Of a stretch of 64,000 nt of DNA, positions 17,271 through 27,600 are shown piece by piece. Origin of the DNA: Halomonas sp. DQ26W (GTDB lineage: Bacteria; Pseudomonadota; Gammaproteobacteria; Pseudomonadales; Halomonadaceae); contig NZ_QPKI01000011.1 in assembly GCF_003339685.1 (NCBI RefSeq), positions 45,480-109,479 on the forward strand, given 5' to 3'. Within the stretch, counting starts at the first letter, position 1. Each line of letters starts with the position of its first letter. The notes beneath the pieces were generated by a model. The model was not told the DNA's origin. It did no database searches and saw nothing but the letters and a program-made list of their open reading frames with translations. A program made the position numbers and the translations under genes.

Positions 17271-18792
17271 GGGTCACCTCCAGCTGGCCGCTGGAGCGGC
17301 CAAGTCGGGCATAAGGCGACAGGTCGGGCGGCGTGGCACCGGTGGCCGGCACCGCCTCATCGGTGTCACGGCCCCGTGCCTTAGCCTGCCGGGTCGCTTC
17401 CAGGCGCTCCTTGAGCATCCCGGCAGTCAGCCGCTCTCGCGTTACCCAGTCGCCGATCAGCGCTAGGTCCAGCTCGGGTTCGGCCTCCAGCACCCGCCTG
17501 GCGCCGGCCAGCTGGTCCTTGTAATGGCGCGGCATCGCCGCCCGCAGGCGTGCGCAGAGCTGCTCGCCCAGCGCTTCGCCCAAGCACACCGCGATGGCCT
17601 GTTCCAAGTCGGCCTCACGCTGTCGGTGGTCTCGGTAGTGGCTCTCGTTGCGTAGGGTGCGTCCCTTGCCCAGGTGCAGCTCATGGGTGGCGATCACCTC
17701 GCCGCTCTCCAGGTCGTGCACCTGGAGCGTAGCGCCCTGTTCCCGGGCGCCGACGCGGCCCTGCTGGTAGGCCATGGGTACCGAGTACTTGTTGGATTTC
17801 CAGGCGATCAAGCCGGTCTTATCGACCTGTCGTGGGGCCAGGCCGTCGGCCTCACGTCCCACGCAAGCCGGTGTCAGGTAGGGCCGCAGATGGGCCTGCT
17901 CCTCGGCCTCGAAGAGCGCCCTGGGCTGTTGGCCGGTGGTGCCATGAATGCGCACGTTGGCCACCTCATCGAGCCACTGCTGCACATGCCCGCGTAGGTC
18001 GGCCTCGTCACGGAAGGTATCGCCGTAGAACGCGTCCTGCTTGGCGTACTTCACCCCGGCCTCGACCTTACCCTTGCTCTCCGGGTCGTAGCCGCAGCAG
18101 GCGTGGATCCGGAAGCCTGCGGTAGTGGCGTACTCCTGAAAGCGCTGGTTCACCTCCAACTCGCGGAACTGCTCGCTGATGACCACCATCTTGGTCTGGT
18201 CGTAGACGCACTCCTCGGGCAGCCCGCCGAAGTCGCGGAAGGCCTCGTCGTGCAGGCGGATAAAGGTGGTGGTGTCCAGCGGCGTGAAGCTGACGCCGAC
18301 GTAGGTCAGGCGCGAGTACGAGAGCACGAACACCACGAAGTACACCGTGCGTCGCTCGCCGCCGATCTCCACCTCGCGCAGTTCGCCGGGATCGACCTGG
18401 CACTGCACGCCGGGGACCATGTCGAGCACCGGCTCGTAGTAGCGGCGTTGGCGGCTGGCGATAGTGGTCTTCATCAGCTTAACGTAGCGCCGCAGGGAGC
18501 GCTCCGAGACGTCCAGCTCACCGACCTTCTCGCGCAGCTTGCGAGCCACCTTGACGCTGCTCAGCCGGGGGAAGGCGCGAAGCAAGTAGGCGATGTAGTC
18601 GCGGTGGACGTCGAGCTTCTTCTCCCGCTCACGGTGCGTCTGCGCCGCTTCGATGGCGGCCACCTCCTGGCGCAGGTACTTGCGGACAGTGTTGCGGGAA
18701 ATCCCCAGCTCCTGGCCGATGGCCCGAATGGACAGCCCCTGTCCGTCATCGTGTAACGCTTTGATCTTGTGAATCATTCCCCAGTCCTTCAC
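17257..18792 (-). CDS. istA: IS21 transposase IstA
   Basis: This DDE transposase of about 511 residues begins with an N-terminal HTH (SIRAIGQELGISRNTVRKYL). The catalytic triad is plausibly D in VDPGELREV, D in CVYDQTKM and E in KGKVEAGVKYAK, within a retrovirus-type integrase core, followed by the C-terminal beta domain (VDKTGLIAWKSNKYSVP). I chose the GTG at 18792 because relatives start with a W..I..L helix immediately before the HTH. A GTG at 18852 and an ATG at 18777 are also in frame. It is intact and probably functional. Confidence 0.92.
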   Translation of the reverse strand: MKDWGMIHKIKALHDDGQGLSIRAIGQELGISRNTVRKYLRQEVAAIEAAQTHREREKKLDVHRDYIAYLLRAFPRLSSVKVARKLREKVGELDVSERSLRRYVKLMKTTIASRQRRYYEPVLDMVPGVQCQVDPGELREVEIGGERRTVYFVVFVLSYSRLTYVGVSFTPLDTTTFIRLHDEAFRDFGGLPEECVYDQTKMVVISEQFRELEVNQRFQEYATTAGFRIHACCGYDPESKGKVEAGVKYAKQDAFYGDTFRDEADLRGHVQQWLDEVANVRIHGTTGQQPRALFEAEEQAHLRPYLTPACVGREADGLAPRQVDKTGLIAWKSNKYSVPMAYQQGRVGAREQGATLQVHDLESGEVIATHELHLGKGRTLRNESHYRDHRQREADLEQAIAVCLGEALGEQLCARLRAAMPRHYKDQLAGARRVLEAEPELDLALIGDWVTRERLTAGMLKERLEATRQAKARGRDTDEAVPATGATPPDLSPYARLGRSSGQLEVTHGAA

Positions 18793-19718
18793 GTCTCCGT
18801 CCCGACCCTTGGCTGAGCCGACACGGTAAGTGGACGGTGGCAGCGCTGCCACCTTGGGGGTGGGTCAAAAGCGTTGGCCGGTACGGGGTCACTTTACTTG
18901 GCCATTAACAGCATCATTAGGATGGCGTAGTCCCGCCGCCCAGACGCCTTCGTTCGATCACAAGCATCCAGGACCTTCTGAACCTGCGCGACGGATAGAT
19001 AGGTCGGCAGGCTTGAAAGCGTCCACCGCCTGATGGAAGGGACACAGCCGTCAAGAGCGAGCGGGTTCGACCCGCTATGGTAGAGGTATCGAAGAAAGGC
19101 GCGCAGCGACCAGCACATCGCTTTTCCGGAGGCCGCGCTTCCGTCCCTGGCGTGGTGCTCGACGTAGCAGATGACGTCTGCCTGCCTAATCTCACTGAGA
19201 TCGCTGTCGCCGCCAGGGCACACCTCGCGCAGAAACCGGCGAATGACCGGCAGGTGGCGGACGATGGACGTCGACGCCAGTCCGCGTTCTTGTCGTAGAT
19301 AATCTGCGAACTTATCGAATACCTGGTCCTCCGGCGTGATCGGAGGCTGAGACACAGGGGGAATGAGGTCCGCTTGGCGCAGCACTGACAGCAGCCGCTT
19401 CAGCGCCGCCCGGTCGCCTGGCTGGATAGATTGCTTGCGAGCTCGGTATCTCAGGTATCGCTCGAGCACGCCCTCATCGAGACCGGACAGCTTCAAGCGG
19501 CTTCTTGTGAGCCAACTCAGGAGGCCGTCGACTAAGTTCAGGCATCGCCAGGTGCCTTGGCGAGCCAGTCCGTCCTTGACGAGACGCGCCGCGTAGAGCT
19601 CGATGAGCTGTCCGTGGGGGCCGCTCTTCAGGCGCCTGAACATTCGGCTCCTGCCCAGATACTCTTCTGCCACCATAATCTTGTTCTCCAATGTTGAACG
19701 TGGAGATACAAGACTAAT

Positions 19719-19781
19719 TATGCCGAACCCATCATGTGCCACTCGTGCTGATTCTGGGGAAGAAAACCCTCGTTCGGCATA
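19719..19781. promoter_or_regulatory. Inverted repeat upstream of the split recombinase
   Basis: TATGCCGAAC (19719-19728) and GTTCGGCATA (19772-19781) are a perfect 10-bp inverted repeat. A further copy, GTTCGGC, follows at 19782-19788 and GCGGCATAA at 19792-19800. Lying 43 bp before the recombinase start, these may be its core-binding sites or the end of the element it mobilised. The IS66 remnant starts immediately to the right. Confidence 0.45.
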
Positions 19782-19799
19782 GTTCGGCGGGCGGCATAA

Positions 19800-19968
19800 A
19801 CGGCCAAGGCCAATGGCCTCTCGCCCTACGAGTACCTGCAGTTCGTGTTCGAGACCCTCCCCAAACTCGGCAAGGATGACGACGTCAGCACCTTGTTCCC
19901 TTGGCGTTGGAAAGACACCCTACCGATCTAACTCATGTGGCAACAGATGGGGTTGGTGGAGCGCTTAC
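19800..19968 (+). pseudogene. IS66-family transposase 3'-end remnant
   Basis: Codons from 19803 read AKANGLSPYEYLQFVFETLP, then KLGKDDDVSTLFPWRWKDTL and a stop at 19929-19931. This is the typical C terminus of IS66 TnpC transposases. The DNA then ends in GGGGTTGGTGGAGCGCTTAC (to 19968), whose reverse complement starts GTAAGCGCTCC, an IS66-type terminal repeat. Only the right end remains; the rest was deleted. Confidence 0.75.
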
Positions 19969-20488
19969 CGATCTACGCGAACGACTGTTCCGGGTGCTGG
20001 GCATCGATCTGACACAGGTTCATGGGTTTGGCCCCTACCTGGTGCTCAAGCTGATTGCCGAGTGTGGCATCGACATGGCCCGTTGGCCGACGGCCAAGCA
20101 CTTTACTTCCTGGCTGGCCCTGTCGCCGGGCAGCAAGATCTCGGGGGGCAAGCTGCTGTCATCGCGCACGCGGCGGACCAAGAGTCGAGCGGCGGCACTG
20201 TTGCGACTGGCGGCCAATGTCATCGGGCGAACGCAGACGGCGCTGGGCGCCTACTACCGTCGACTGGCGAGCCGCATCGGCAAGGCCAAGGCGGTAACGG
20301 CCACCGCACGCAAGCTGGCTCTGCTGTTCTACAACACCCTGCGGTATAGCTGGCAGTATCAGGACCCTGGCGTGGATTACTATGAAGTCCGCTACCGGCA
20401 ACGGTTGGTGAGCAATCTGCACCGCCGCGCGAAGTCGCTAGGCTACGAACTGGCCCCTGTGCAGGCCTTCGAGCAGCGAGTTTCTTAG
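19969..20488 (+). pseudogene. IS110-family transposase C-terminal remnant
   Basis: Directly after the IS66 end, the frame reads DLRERLFRVLGIDLTQVHGF and then GPYLVLKLIAECG, the helix-hairpin-helix start of the IS110/IS116/IS902 C-terminal transposase domain. LSPGSKISGGKLLSSR carries the serine-containing motif. The N-terminal DEDD catalytic domain is missing. The abrupt junction shows that an IS66 element inserted into this transposase gene and that the left parts of both were later lost. Confidence 0.8.
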
Positions 20489-20678
20489 GAAGTTCTGTTT
20501 TTTTGACGCATGTCAACGAAAACATCTGCTGCTTCGCAAAGGGCTCAGGATTAGTCATCTTCGGACGATATTACAAGCATGCAGATTCACTATTGAATCA
20601 CCTCGCTATTCCCTCAAAGTTGCCTCTGCATCAAGCTCGCCCCATACCTTCCTCGCAAGAGGACTGGAGATTCTCACT

Positions 20679-22613
20679 ATGATGCACCTTTTAAATCGTC
20701 TTCCAATGAGCAGGAAGTTCGTGCTCGTCCTGGCGTTCCCACTGATCGCCCTGCTCTGGTTTGCCGGCTCGGGCATCATCGAACGCCAGCAGCTCGCAAC
20801 GAATATGGCTCAACTGGAGTCGCTATCGGCCCTGACGTCAAAGGCGGGCGATCTTGTTCATGAACTGCAGCGCGAACGCGGAATGTCCACCGGTTACATT
20901 GGCAGCCGTGGCAGCCGTTTCGTGGACCAGCTTGCTCCCCAGCAACACCCTCAGACCGATGCGTCAATCACGGCGTTTCGGGATTCTCTGTCCGAAATGG
21001 ATTTTATGACCATAGACGAGGCCTTCGCCCAGCGAGCTGCCGATATGGCGGACCGGCTTTCCGAGATTCCAGGGGCGAGACGACAGGTCCTGGAGATGGC
21101 GATTACCGGGGATGAGTCCACCGCCTTTTACACGGATCTCAATGACGCTTTGATCACTATGGTGGCGCGCACTGCTCACCTCGCTGAGGACGATGACATC
21201 ACTCGCCAGCTTGGGGCATACGTCAGTCTCCTACGGGCAAAGGAGCTCGCAGGTGTGGAGCGTGCCACGCTAACCAATGTGTTCAGCTCAAACGTCATGG
21301 CTGCCCCAGCCTATCAGCGATTGCTTTCGATGTTTGGCCGAGAGCAGGCCTTTCTGCGCTCCTTCAAGGACCTGGCCAATCCTGAACATCGTGAGCAGCT
21401 TGAACGTGAGCTCAGCGGCGCTGAGATGGATCGACTGTCGGAAATGCGCCAGGTTGCGATCGACCGCGGCATCCGGGGCGGCTATAACATCGACGCCGAG
21501 GCCTGGTTCGAACAGCAGTCGCTCAAACTCAATCGCATGAAGACGGTGGAGGATGCGGTGGGGGCGAACGTGCTCACTGAGGGTTCCACTCTCCGCCGCG
21601 GTGCTCGTCAGAATCTGATAGCCTATCTGTTGATGGCTTCCTTCGCCGGCATTGCGTCCCTGGTGCTGTCAGTGCTCGTTGTCCGAAGCCTACTGAGACC
21701 GCTGCACAACAACCTCCTGAACATCCAGACGCGAGGCGGCGATCTGACCCAGCGGCTTGAGGTACCCGGCAGCGACGAGCTGTCTCGACTCTATGCGGCA
21801 TTCAACAAGGGGTCCGAAGAGATGGAGACCCTTGTCGGTAGCATCCAGAGCAATGCGCTGTCCGTCGAGGTGGCCAGCGGGGAGATTGCCCAGGGTAACC
21901 AGGATCTCGCTCAGCGCACCGAGGAACAGTCGGCGTCGCTGGTGGAAACCGCCTCCAGCATGGAGCAGATCACTGCCACGGTTCGGCACACGGCGGAGAA
22001 TGCCCGTCAGGCAGAGACAATGACCGGCGAGGTGAGCCAGGAAACCTCAGATGCTACCGGTGTTGCTGAACGCGCTAGTCAGGCGATGCAGCAGATTCAC
22101 ACTGCCAACCAGGAGGTGACGTCTATCGTGGCTGCCATCGATAGTATCGCGTTCCAGACAAACCTGCTGGCACTCAATGCGTCCGTGGAGGCCGCTCGTG
22201 TCGGCGAACATGGGCGCGGGTTTGCGGTGGTCGCCCAGGAGGTGCGTAAGCTTGCTAGCCGCAGTGCGGAGGAGGCGAATCAGATCCGGCGCCTGATCGA
22301 CAACAACGTAGCTCGCATCAGTGAGGGTGAGTCACTGGTAAACGAGACGACCACCGCGTTGGAGACCATCGCCATCAAGGTCACCCAGGTAGCCAATCTG
22401 GTGCGTGACATGTCCGCGGCCACCGGCGAACAGTCTGCCGGTATCGAGCAGATCAACCTGGCCGTCTCGCAACTGGAGCAGGTGACTCAGCAGAACGCGG
22501 CACTCGTCGAGCAGGTGGCTGCTGCCAGTCGCTCTCTGGGTGACCAGGCGGGTGACATGGCAAAGCTCACTGGCAGTTTCAAGGTCTCCGCTTCCGCTGA
22601 TCCCATCTGGTAG
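20679..22613 (+). CDS. Methyl-accepting chemotaxis protein with NIT sensor domain
   Basis: This 644-residue chemoreceptor has a first membrane helix at about 13-31 and a periplasmic region that looks like a NIT (nitrate/nitrite sensing) domain ([19 protein letters not shown]). A second membrane helix lies near 312-332, a HAMP domain follows ([20 protein letters not shown]), and then the signalling domain with its conserved tip ([20 protein letters not shown]) near residues 485-505. It would signal to CheA/CheW and the flagellar motor. The ligand is not visible; NIT homology hints at nitrate or nitrite. No che genes adjoin it. It is the first intact chromosomal gene after the insertion debris and ends in a good terminator. 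Confidence 0.88.
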   Translation: MMHLLNRLPMSRKFVLVLAFPLIALLWFAGSGIIERQQLATNMAQLESLSALTSKAGDLVHELQRERGMSTGYIGSRGSRFVDQLAPQQHPQTDASITAFRDSLSEMDFMTIDEAFAQRAADMADRLSEIPGARRQVLEMAITGDESTAFYTDLNDALITMVARTAHLAEDDDITRQLGAYVSLLRAKELAGVERATLTNVFSSNVMAAPAYQRLLSMFGREQAFLRSFKDLANPEHREQLERELSGAEMDRLSEMRQVAIDRGIRGGYNIDAEAWFEQQSLKLNRMKTVEDAVGANVLTEGSTLRRGARQNLIAYLLMASFAGIASLVLSVLVVRSLLRPLHNNLLNIQTRGGDLTQRLEVPGSDELSRLYAAFNKGSEEMETLVGSIQSNALSVEVASGEIAQGNQDLAQRTEEQSASLVETASSMEQITATVRHTAENARQAETMTGEVSQETSDATGVAERASQAMQQIHTANQEVTSIVAAIDSIAFQTNLLALNASVEAARVGEHGRGFAVVAQEVRKLASRSAEEANQIRRLIDNNVARISEGESLVNETTTALETIAIKVTQVANLVRDMSAATGEQSAGIEQINLAVSQLEQVTQQNAALVEQVAAASRSLGDQAGDMAKLTGSFKVSASADPIW

Positions 22614-22666
22614 TATCAGCCGATTCGGCACGAGCCGTGCCCCGCTTGATCGGTGCCGCAGCACTC

Positions 22667-22690
22667 GGGGGCCTTCGGGTCCCCTTTCTC
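22667..22690 (+). terminator. Terminator after the chemoreceptor gene
   Basis: GGGGGCC / GGTCCCC (22667-22673 and 22678-22684) closes on a TTCG tetraloop and is followed by TTTCTC. Confidence 0.75.
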
Positions 22691-23005
22691 ATGTCCTGAA
22701 ACCAATCCAGGTATGCAGGCACTCCTTGAGATTCTCTCGAGTTCTTCTTGATTTATCTTGATCGTATGCAGGAGGGGCGAGTGCTCAAAAAATACTCGTT
22801 GGGGGAGGTGGGGGGGGGAGTGCCTGCGGCGACATCACGGATTCAGGGGTATATATTGAGATTGTAAGGCTGGCGTCACAGGCGGTGGCGTCTTGTTACG
22901 TGAACAAAAAAACGAAGTTAAAAATGCGTGGCACTACCGGATTCAGCACGGTAAGCGCGCCAACCTGTCGGAGTTGGTTCCGTCCTGACGAACTGGAGAA
23001 ATCAC
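22691..23005. other. Non-coding region upstream of putP with a poly-G tract
   Basis: No gene is seen. Noteworthy are the G-rich stretch 22801-22818 (five G, then a run of nine G at 22810-22818), a short stem CGAGT / ACTCG just before it, and AT-rich DNA at 22845-22930 likely to contain the putP promoter. A GGAG ribosome site precedes the putP ATG. Confidence 0.5.
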
Positions 23006-24496
23006 ATGGCTACTGGAGTTTGGATTAGTCTTGTTGGTTACTTTGCACTCATGATCGCCATCGGCGTTTATGCGATGCGCAAAGCTACGTCAACGTCTGA
23101 AGATTATATGCTGGGTGGCCGAGCCCTCAGTCCACAAGTGGCGGCCCTGTCGGCCGGTGCTTCGGACATGAGCGGCTGGTTGCTGCTGGGCTTGCCCGGG
23201 GCAATGTTTGTATCTGGCCTGGGTTCGGCCTGGATCGGTATCGGTCTGCTCGTGGGTGCATTCTTCAACTGGACGCTGGTCGCCCCACGCCTCCGCGAAC
23301 AGACGGTTCACTATGGTAATGCGATTACCATCCCAGAATTTCTGGCAAACCGGTTCCCGACTCGTGCGATGTCGCTGAGAACGGTATCCGCTATCGTCAT
23401 AGTAATTTTTTTCGCGGTTTACACGGCGTCAGGCCTGGTGGCTGGCGGCAAGCTGTTTGAAAGCGCGTTTTCCGGCATCATCAACGTCGGTGGCCTGAGT
23501 GACTACGCCATGGGCATCATTATCACACTGGGCGTGGTATTGATTTACACAGTTGTCGGCGGTTTTCTAGCCGTGAGCATGACGGACTTCGTGCAAGGCT
23601 GCATCATGATGCTGGCACTGGTGATCATGCCGGCAGTTGTGCTCTTTGGCGAAGGTGGCGGCGGTTTCGCCCAGGCCTCGCAGACCCTGAATCAAGTCGA
23701 CCCCACGCTGCTATCCTGGACGGCGGGGCTGACCTTTGTAGGGTGGTTGTCTGCGGTGACCTGGGGACTGGGGTATTTCGGGCAGCCGCACATCATCGTG
23801 CGCTTCATGGCCATCCGGACGCTGAAGGATGTTCCAATTGCCCGTAATATCGGCATGAGCTGGATGCTCATCTCCCTGATCGGTGCCATTTCTCTGGGGA
23901 TATTCGGCCGGGCCTTTGCGATCCGCAATGGCATGGATGTACAGGATCCGGAAACCATCTTCATCATTCTGGCGGAACTGCTGTTCCATCCGCTGATCAC
24001 CGGCTTCCTCTATGCTGCACTGCTTGCTGCCATCATGAGCACCATTTCCAGCCAGCTTCTGGTGTCTTCCTCATCATTGACTGAGGATTTTTATCGCCTG
24101 TTCCTGCGCAAAGAGGCTACGGATAAGGAGACCGTCGCCATCGGTCGGATTTGTGTCGTCCTGGTTGGTCTGGTTGCAGCCGTGATTGCATCTGATGAGA
24201 GCTCTCAGGTTCTGGGGCTGGTCAGTAACGCCTGGGCAGGCTTCGGTGCGGCGTTCGGTCCGCTGATTATCTTGTCGCTGATGTGGCCGCGCACGAACGG
24301 CGCTGGTGCCATCGCGGGCATGGTGGTCGGTGCCGCTACCGTCATGATCTGGATTGCTCTGGGCTGGAACGGAGAGTTCATTGGGGGGCCAGGTGTGTAC
24401 GAGATCATTCCTGGCTTCATCGCTTCCATGATAGCCATCGTGGTGGTGAGCAGCGTTACTGACGATGCTGGTGAATATCAGCACATCAATCGCTGA
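23006..24496 (+). CDS. putP: Sodium/proline symporter PutP
   Basis: This 496-residue sodium:solute symporter (SSS family) has about 13 hydrophobic helices and imports proline with Na+. Family signatures include YMLGGRALSPQVAALSAGAS near residues 35-55 and MSGWLLLGLPG, with the later TM region (LISLIGAISLG, ISSQLLVSSSSLTEDFY) conserved in PutP. Its length fits the family. The putA gene follows 155 bp downstream on the same strand, consistent with proline use as nutrient or osmolyte. No frame damage is seen. Confidence 0.92.
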   Translation: MATGVWISLVGYFALMIAIGVYAMRKATSTSEDYMLGGRALSPQVAALSAGASDMSGWLLLGLPGAMFVSGLGSAWIGIGLLVGAFFNWTLVAPRLREQTVHYGNAITIPEFLANRFPTRAMSLRTVSAIVIVIFFAVYTASGLVAGGKLFESAFSGIINVGGLSDYAMGIIITLGVVLIYTVVGGFLAVSMTDFVQGCIMMLALVIMPAVVLFGEGGGGFAQASQTLNQVDPTLLSWTAGLTFVGWLSAVTWGLGYFGQPHIIVRFMAIRTLKDVPIARNIGMSWMLISLIGAISLGIFGRAFAIRNGMDVQDPETIFIILAELLFHPLITGFLYAALLAAIMSTISSQLLVSSSSLTEDFYRLFLRKEATDKETVAIGRICVVLVGLVAAVIASDESSQVLGLVSNAWAGFGAAFGPLIILSLMWPRTNGAGAIAGMVVGAATVMIWIALGWNGEFIGGPGVYEIIPGFIASMIAIVVVSSVTDDAGEYQHINR

Positions 24497-24651
24497 CATG
24501 TTACTCAAGATGCATAGTCCATTGCTCAGGCTACCTAAGGTCGTACTATTCCGGGGTCTTGAGAGATGGGCGATGATTTGCTGTCGACAATAACGACAAC
24601 ATCCGGCCGACACATCAACGCTAGGTGTCGGGTAGCAAGGAGAAATCGACC

Positions 24652-27600
24652 ATGAACGAAGCAAACTTTCATCTGCAGGGCGTCGTGAGCGAAATGCGCT
24701 CGCGGATCCGCGCCAACTACGCCGCCGGCGAGGCAGATGTACTGCACGAGCTTGTCGAACGACTCAAGCTATCGGAGGATGATCGCCAGAAGGTGGCCGC
24801 TGTTGGCGCCAACTACGTGGAACGAGTGCGCAAGGAAAAGTCGCCCTCGATGATGGAGGCATTTCTGGCTGAGTATGGGCTCTCCACCGCCGAGGGCGTC
24901 GGCCTCATGTGTCTAGCAGAAGCGCTGCTGCGCGTGCCCGATGCGGAAACCATCGACGATTTGATCCACGACAAGATCGAGCCATCCGACTGGGGCGCGC
25001 ACCTGGGCAAGTCCTCGTCTTCGATGGTCAACGCCTCGACCTGGGCGCTGATGTTGACCGGCAAGGTGCTGGAAGAGGACCCCAAGGGCCCGGCACGAGC
25101 GCTACGTGGTCTGGTGCGCCGTATGGGCGAACCGGTGGTGCGCAAGGCTGTCGCTCAGTCGATGAAGATTCTTGGCCGCCAGTTCGTGCTCGGTCAGACC
25201 ATCGAGGAGGGCATCAAGAATGCTCGTGAACTCGAGAAGCAGGGCTACACCTACTCCTACGACATGCTGGGTGAGGCGGCGCGTACCGACGAAGATGCCG
25301 TTCGCTATCATGAGGCCTATGCCAAGGCGATCACCGCGATTGCCAGGCAGGCCAAGGGTGACGTGCGTTCTAGCCCCGGCATCTCGGTGAAACTCTCTGC
25401 GCTGCATCCGCGCTATGAATACACTCACCGTGACACGGTGATGGCTGAGCTCGTGCCGCGCGCGCTGGAGCTGGCCCGTCAGGCGGCCAATGCCAATATC
25501 GGCTTCAACATCGACGCCGAGGAACAGGACCGGCTGGATCTTTCCCTCGACGTGATCGAGGCGCTGCTGTCCGACCCCGGACTCGCCGGCTGGGACGGCT
25601 TCGGGATCGTGGTGCAGGCCTACGGGCGCCGTGCCGCGCCGGTGATCGAGGCGCTCTACGAGCTTGCCGAGCGGCTCGACCGCAAGATCATGGTACGGCT
25701 GGTGAAAGGCGCTTACTGGGATACCGAGATCAAGCTGTCCCAGGAGATGGGCGTCGAGACGTTTCCGGTCTTTACCCGCAAGGTCAACACCGATGTCAGC
25801 TACATGGCCTGCGCGCAGTTGCTGCTCGACCGACGGGACCGCATCTATCCGCAGTTCGCGACCCACAACGCCCATACCTGTGCCGCCGTGGTGGCCATGG
25901 CAGGTGACGACAAGGACAGCTTCGAATTCCAGCGCCTGCACGGCATGGGCGAGTCATTGCACCACATCGTCAAGGAGTCGGAGGGCACGCGATGCCGTAT
26001 CTACGCACCGGTCGGCGCGCATCGTGATCTGCTGGCCTATCTGGTACGCCGTCTGCTCGAGAACGGGGCGAATTCCTCGTTTGTGAACCAGGTGGTGGAC
26101 AAGTCGATTCCGACCAGCGAGGTCGCGCGCGACCCGGTGGCCGAGATGCAGCGCCTGGGCAAGGCAATCCCAAGTCCGTCGATCCGCCAGCCCGGCGAGC
26201 TGTTCGCTCCCGAGCGCAAGAATTCCCGGGGCTATCGGATCAACGAGCCTGCCTCGATCCTGCCATTACTAGAGGCGCGAGAAGGATTCGCCGACACGAC
26301 CTGGATCGCCGGCCCCATGCTGGCCGGAAGCCCGGCACCCCAGGGGCCGGCTCGCGATGCCGTGTCTCCCGCTGACGGCTCTCGTGTGGTCGGCACCGTG
26401 CATGAGGCGACGCCGGATGAGGTGGCCGCGGCCCTTGACGCCGCCGAGAAGGGCTTGAGCGACTGGCCGGCGCGTCCGGCGGCCGAGCGCGCCGAGGTGC
26501 TGCGCCTTACCGCCGATCTCTACGAGGAACACATCGCCGAGCTGACCGTGATCACCACCCGCGAGGCCGGCAAGATGATGTTCGATGGCATCGCCGAAGT
26601 GCGCGAGGCGGTGGATTTTCTGCGCTTCTACGCCAACGAGGCCGAGCGGCTGGAGGCGGAAGAGCCTGGCACTGCCCGCGGCATCTTCGTCTGCATCAGC
26701 CCGTGGAACTTCCCCCTGGCGATCTTTACCGGCCAGATCGCCGCGGCCCTGGCTGCCGGCAACGTAGTGCTCGCCAAGCCCGCCGAGCAGACGCCCCTGA
26801 TTGCCGCGCGTGCCGTCGAGCTGATGCGCGAGGCCGGTGTGCCGGAGGCGGCGCTGCAATTGCTGCCCGGCGACGGGCCGACGGTAGGCGGGCCGCTGAC
26901 CAGCGACCCGCGGATCGCCGGGGTATGCTTCACCGGCTCGACCCCGGTGGCGCAGATCATCCACAAGGCCCTGGCTCAGAATGCGGGGCCGGATTCGGTG
27001 CTGATCGCCGAGACCGGCGGGCTGAATGCCATGATCGTGGACTCCACGGCGCTGACCGAGCAGGCGGTGCGCGACATCCTGATCTCGTCCTTTCAGTCGG
27101 CCGGCCAGCGCTGTTCGGCGCTACGCATGCTGTACGTCCAGGAAGAAGCCCGCGAGCGGTTGCTGACGATGCTCGACGGCGCCATGGACGCGCTCACCAT
27201 CGGCGATCCCTGGAATACCGATACCGACGTCTCGCCGGTGATCGACGCCGAGGCCCAGGCCGACATCAGCGGCTATGTAGCGGAGCAGGAAAAGGCCGGC
27301 AAGGTGCTGAAAAAGCTGCCCGTGCCGGACACCGGCACCTTCGTCACGCCGGCGGTGGTCGAGGTCGGGGGCATTGATGATCTTGAGCGCGAGATATTTG
27401 GCCCGATCCTGCACGTGGCCACCTTCAAGGCGCGAGACATCGACGAGGTTGTCGACGCCATCAATGACCGGGGATATGGGCTGACCTTCGGCTTGCATAC
27501 CCGGATCGACGACAGGGTGCAGCAGATCGTTGAGCGTATCCATGTCGGCAACATCTATGTCAACCGCAATCAGATCGGCGCCATCGTCGGCTCCCAGCCC

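Larger units (their letters stand above)
16470..18910 (-). mobile_element. Complete IS21-family insertion sequence (2441 bp)
   Basis: The ends are TGTCAATGGCCA (inward from 16470) and, on the opposite strand from 18910, TGTTAATGGCCA. Both are followed a few bases later by TGACCC, so they are imperfect terminal inverted repeats with TG...CA tips. The 5-bp target duplication GCATC is present at 16465-16469 and 18911-18915. Inside are istA and istB, overlapping as usual for IS21. Extra TGACCCACC-type subterminal repeats (about 16488 and 16515 on the left, 18859-18864 region on the right) match multiple transposase-binding sites of this family. Both genes look intact, so the element may still be active. 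It interrupts the tyrosine recombinase at 16046-19676. Confidence 0.92.
16046..19676 (-). pseudogene. Tyrosine recombinase split by an IS21-family element
   Basis: The N-terminal part (19676 down to about 18911) and the C-terminal part (about 16469 down to 16046) are one gene. Removing the IS and one 5-bp target copy restores a continuous frame reading DYAILMMLAKVGLRANEVAT across the junction. The start ATG at 19676 has GGAGA upstream. The C part holds R (GLRANEV), H-x-x-R (HLFRHS), H (LLRHKS) and Y (TTRIYV), so the active site was complete, but the frame stops right after IYV inside a palindrome, while relatives usually continue for some 20-30 residues. The sequence resembles recombinases of multi-recombinase (RIT-like) elements, although no partner recombinases are present. 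It is inactive as it stands. Confidence 0.85.

Noticed and set aside
22600..23000. A sigma54 promoter for putP (TGGCAC near 22929)
   Set aside because: The TGGCAC is not followed by a TTGCA-type box at the needed spacing.
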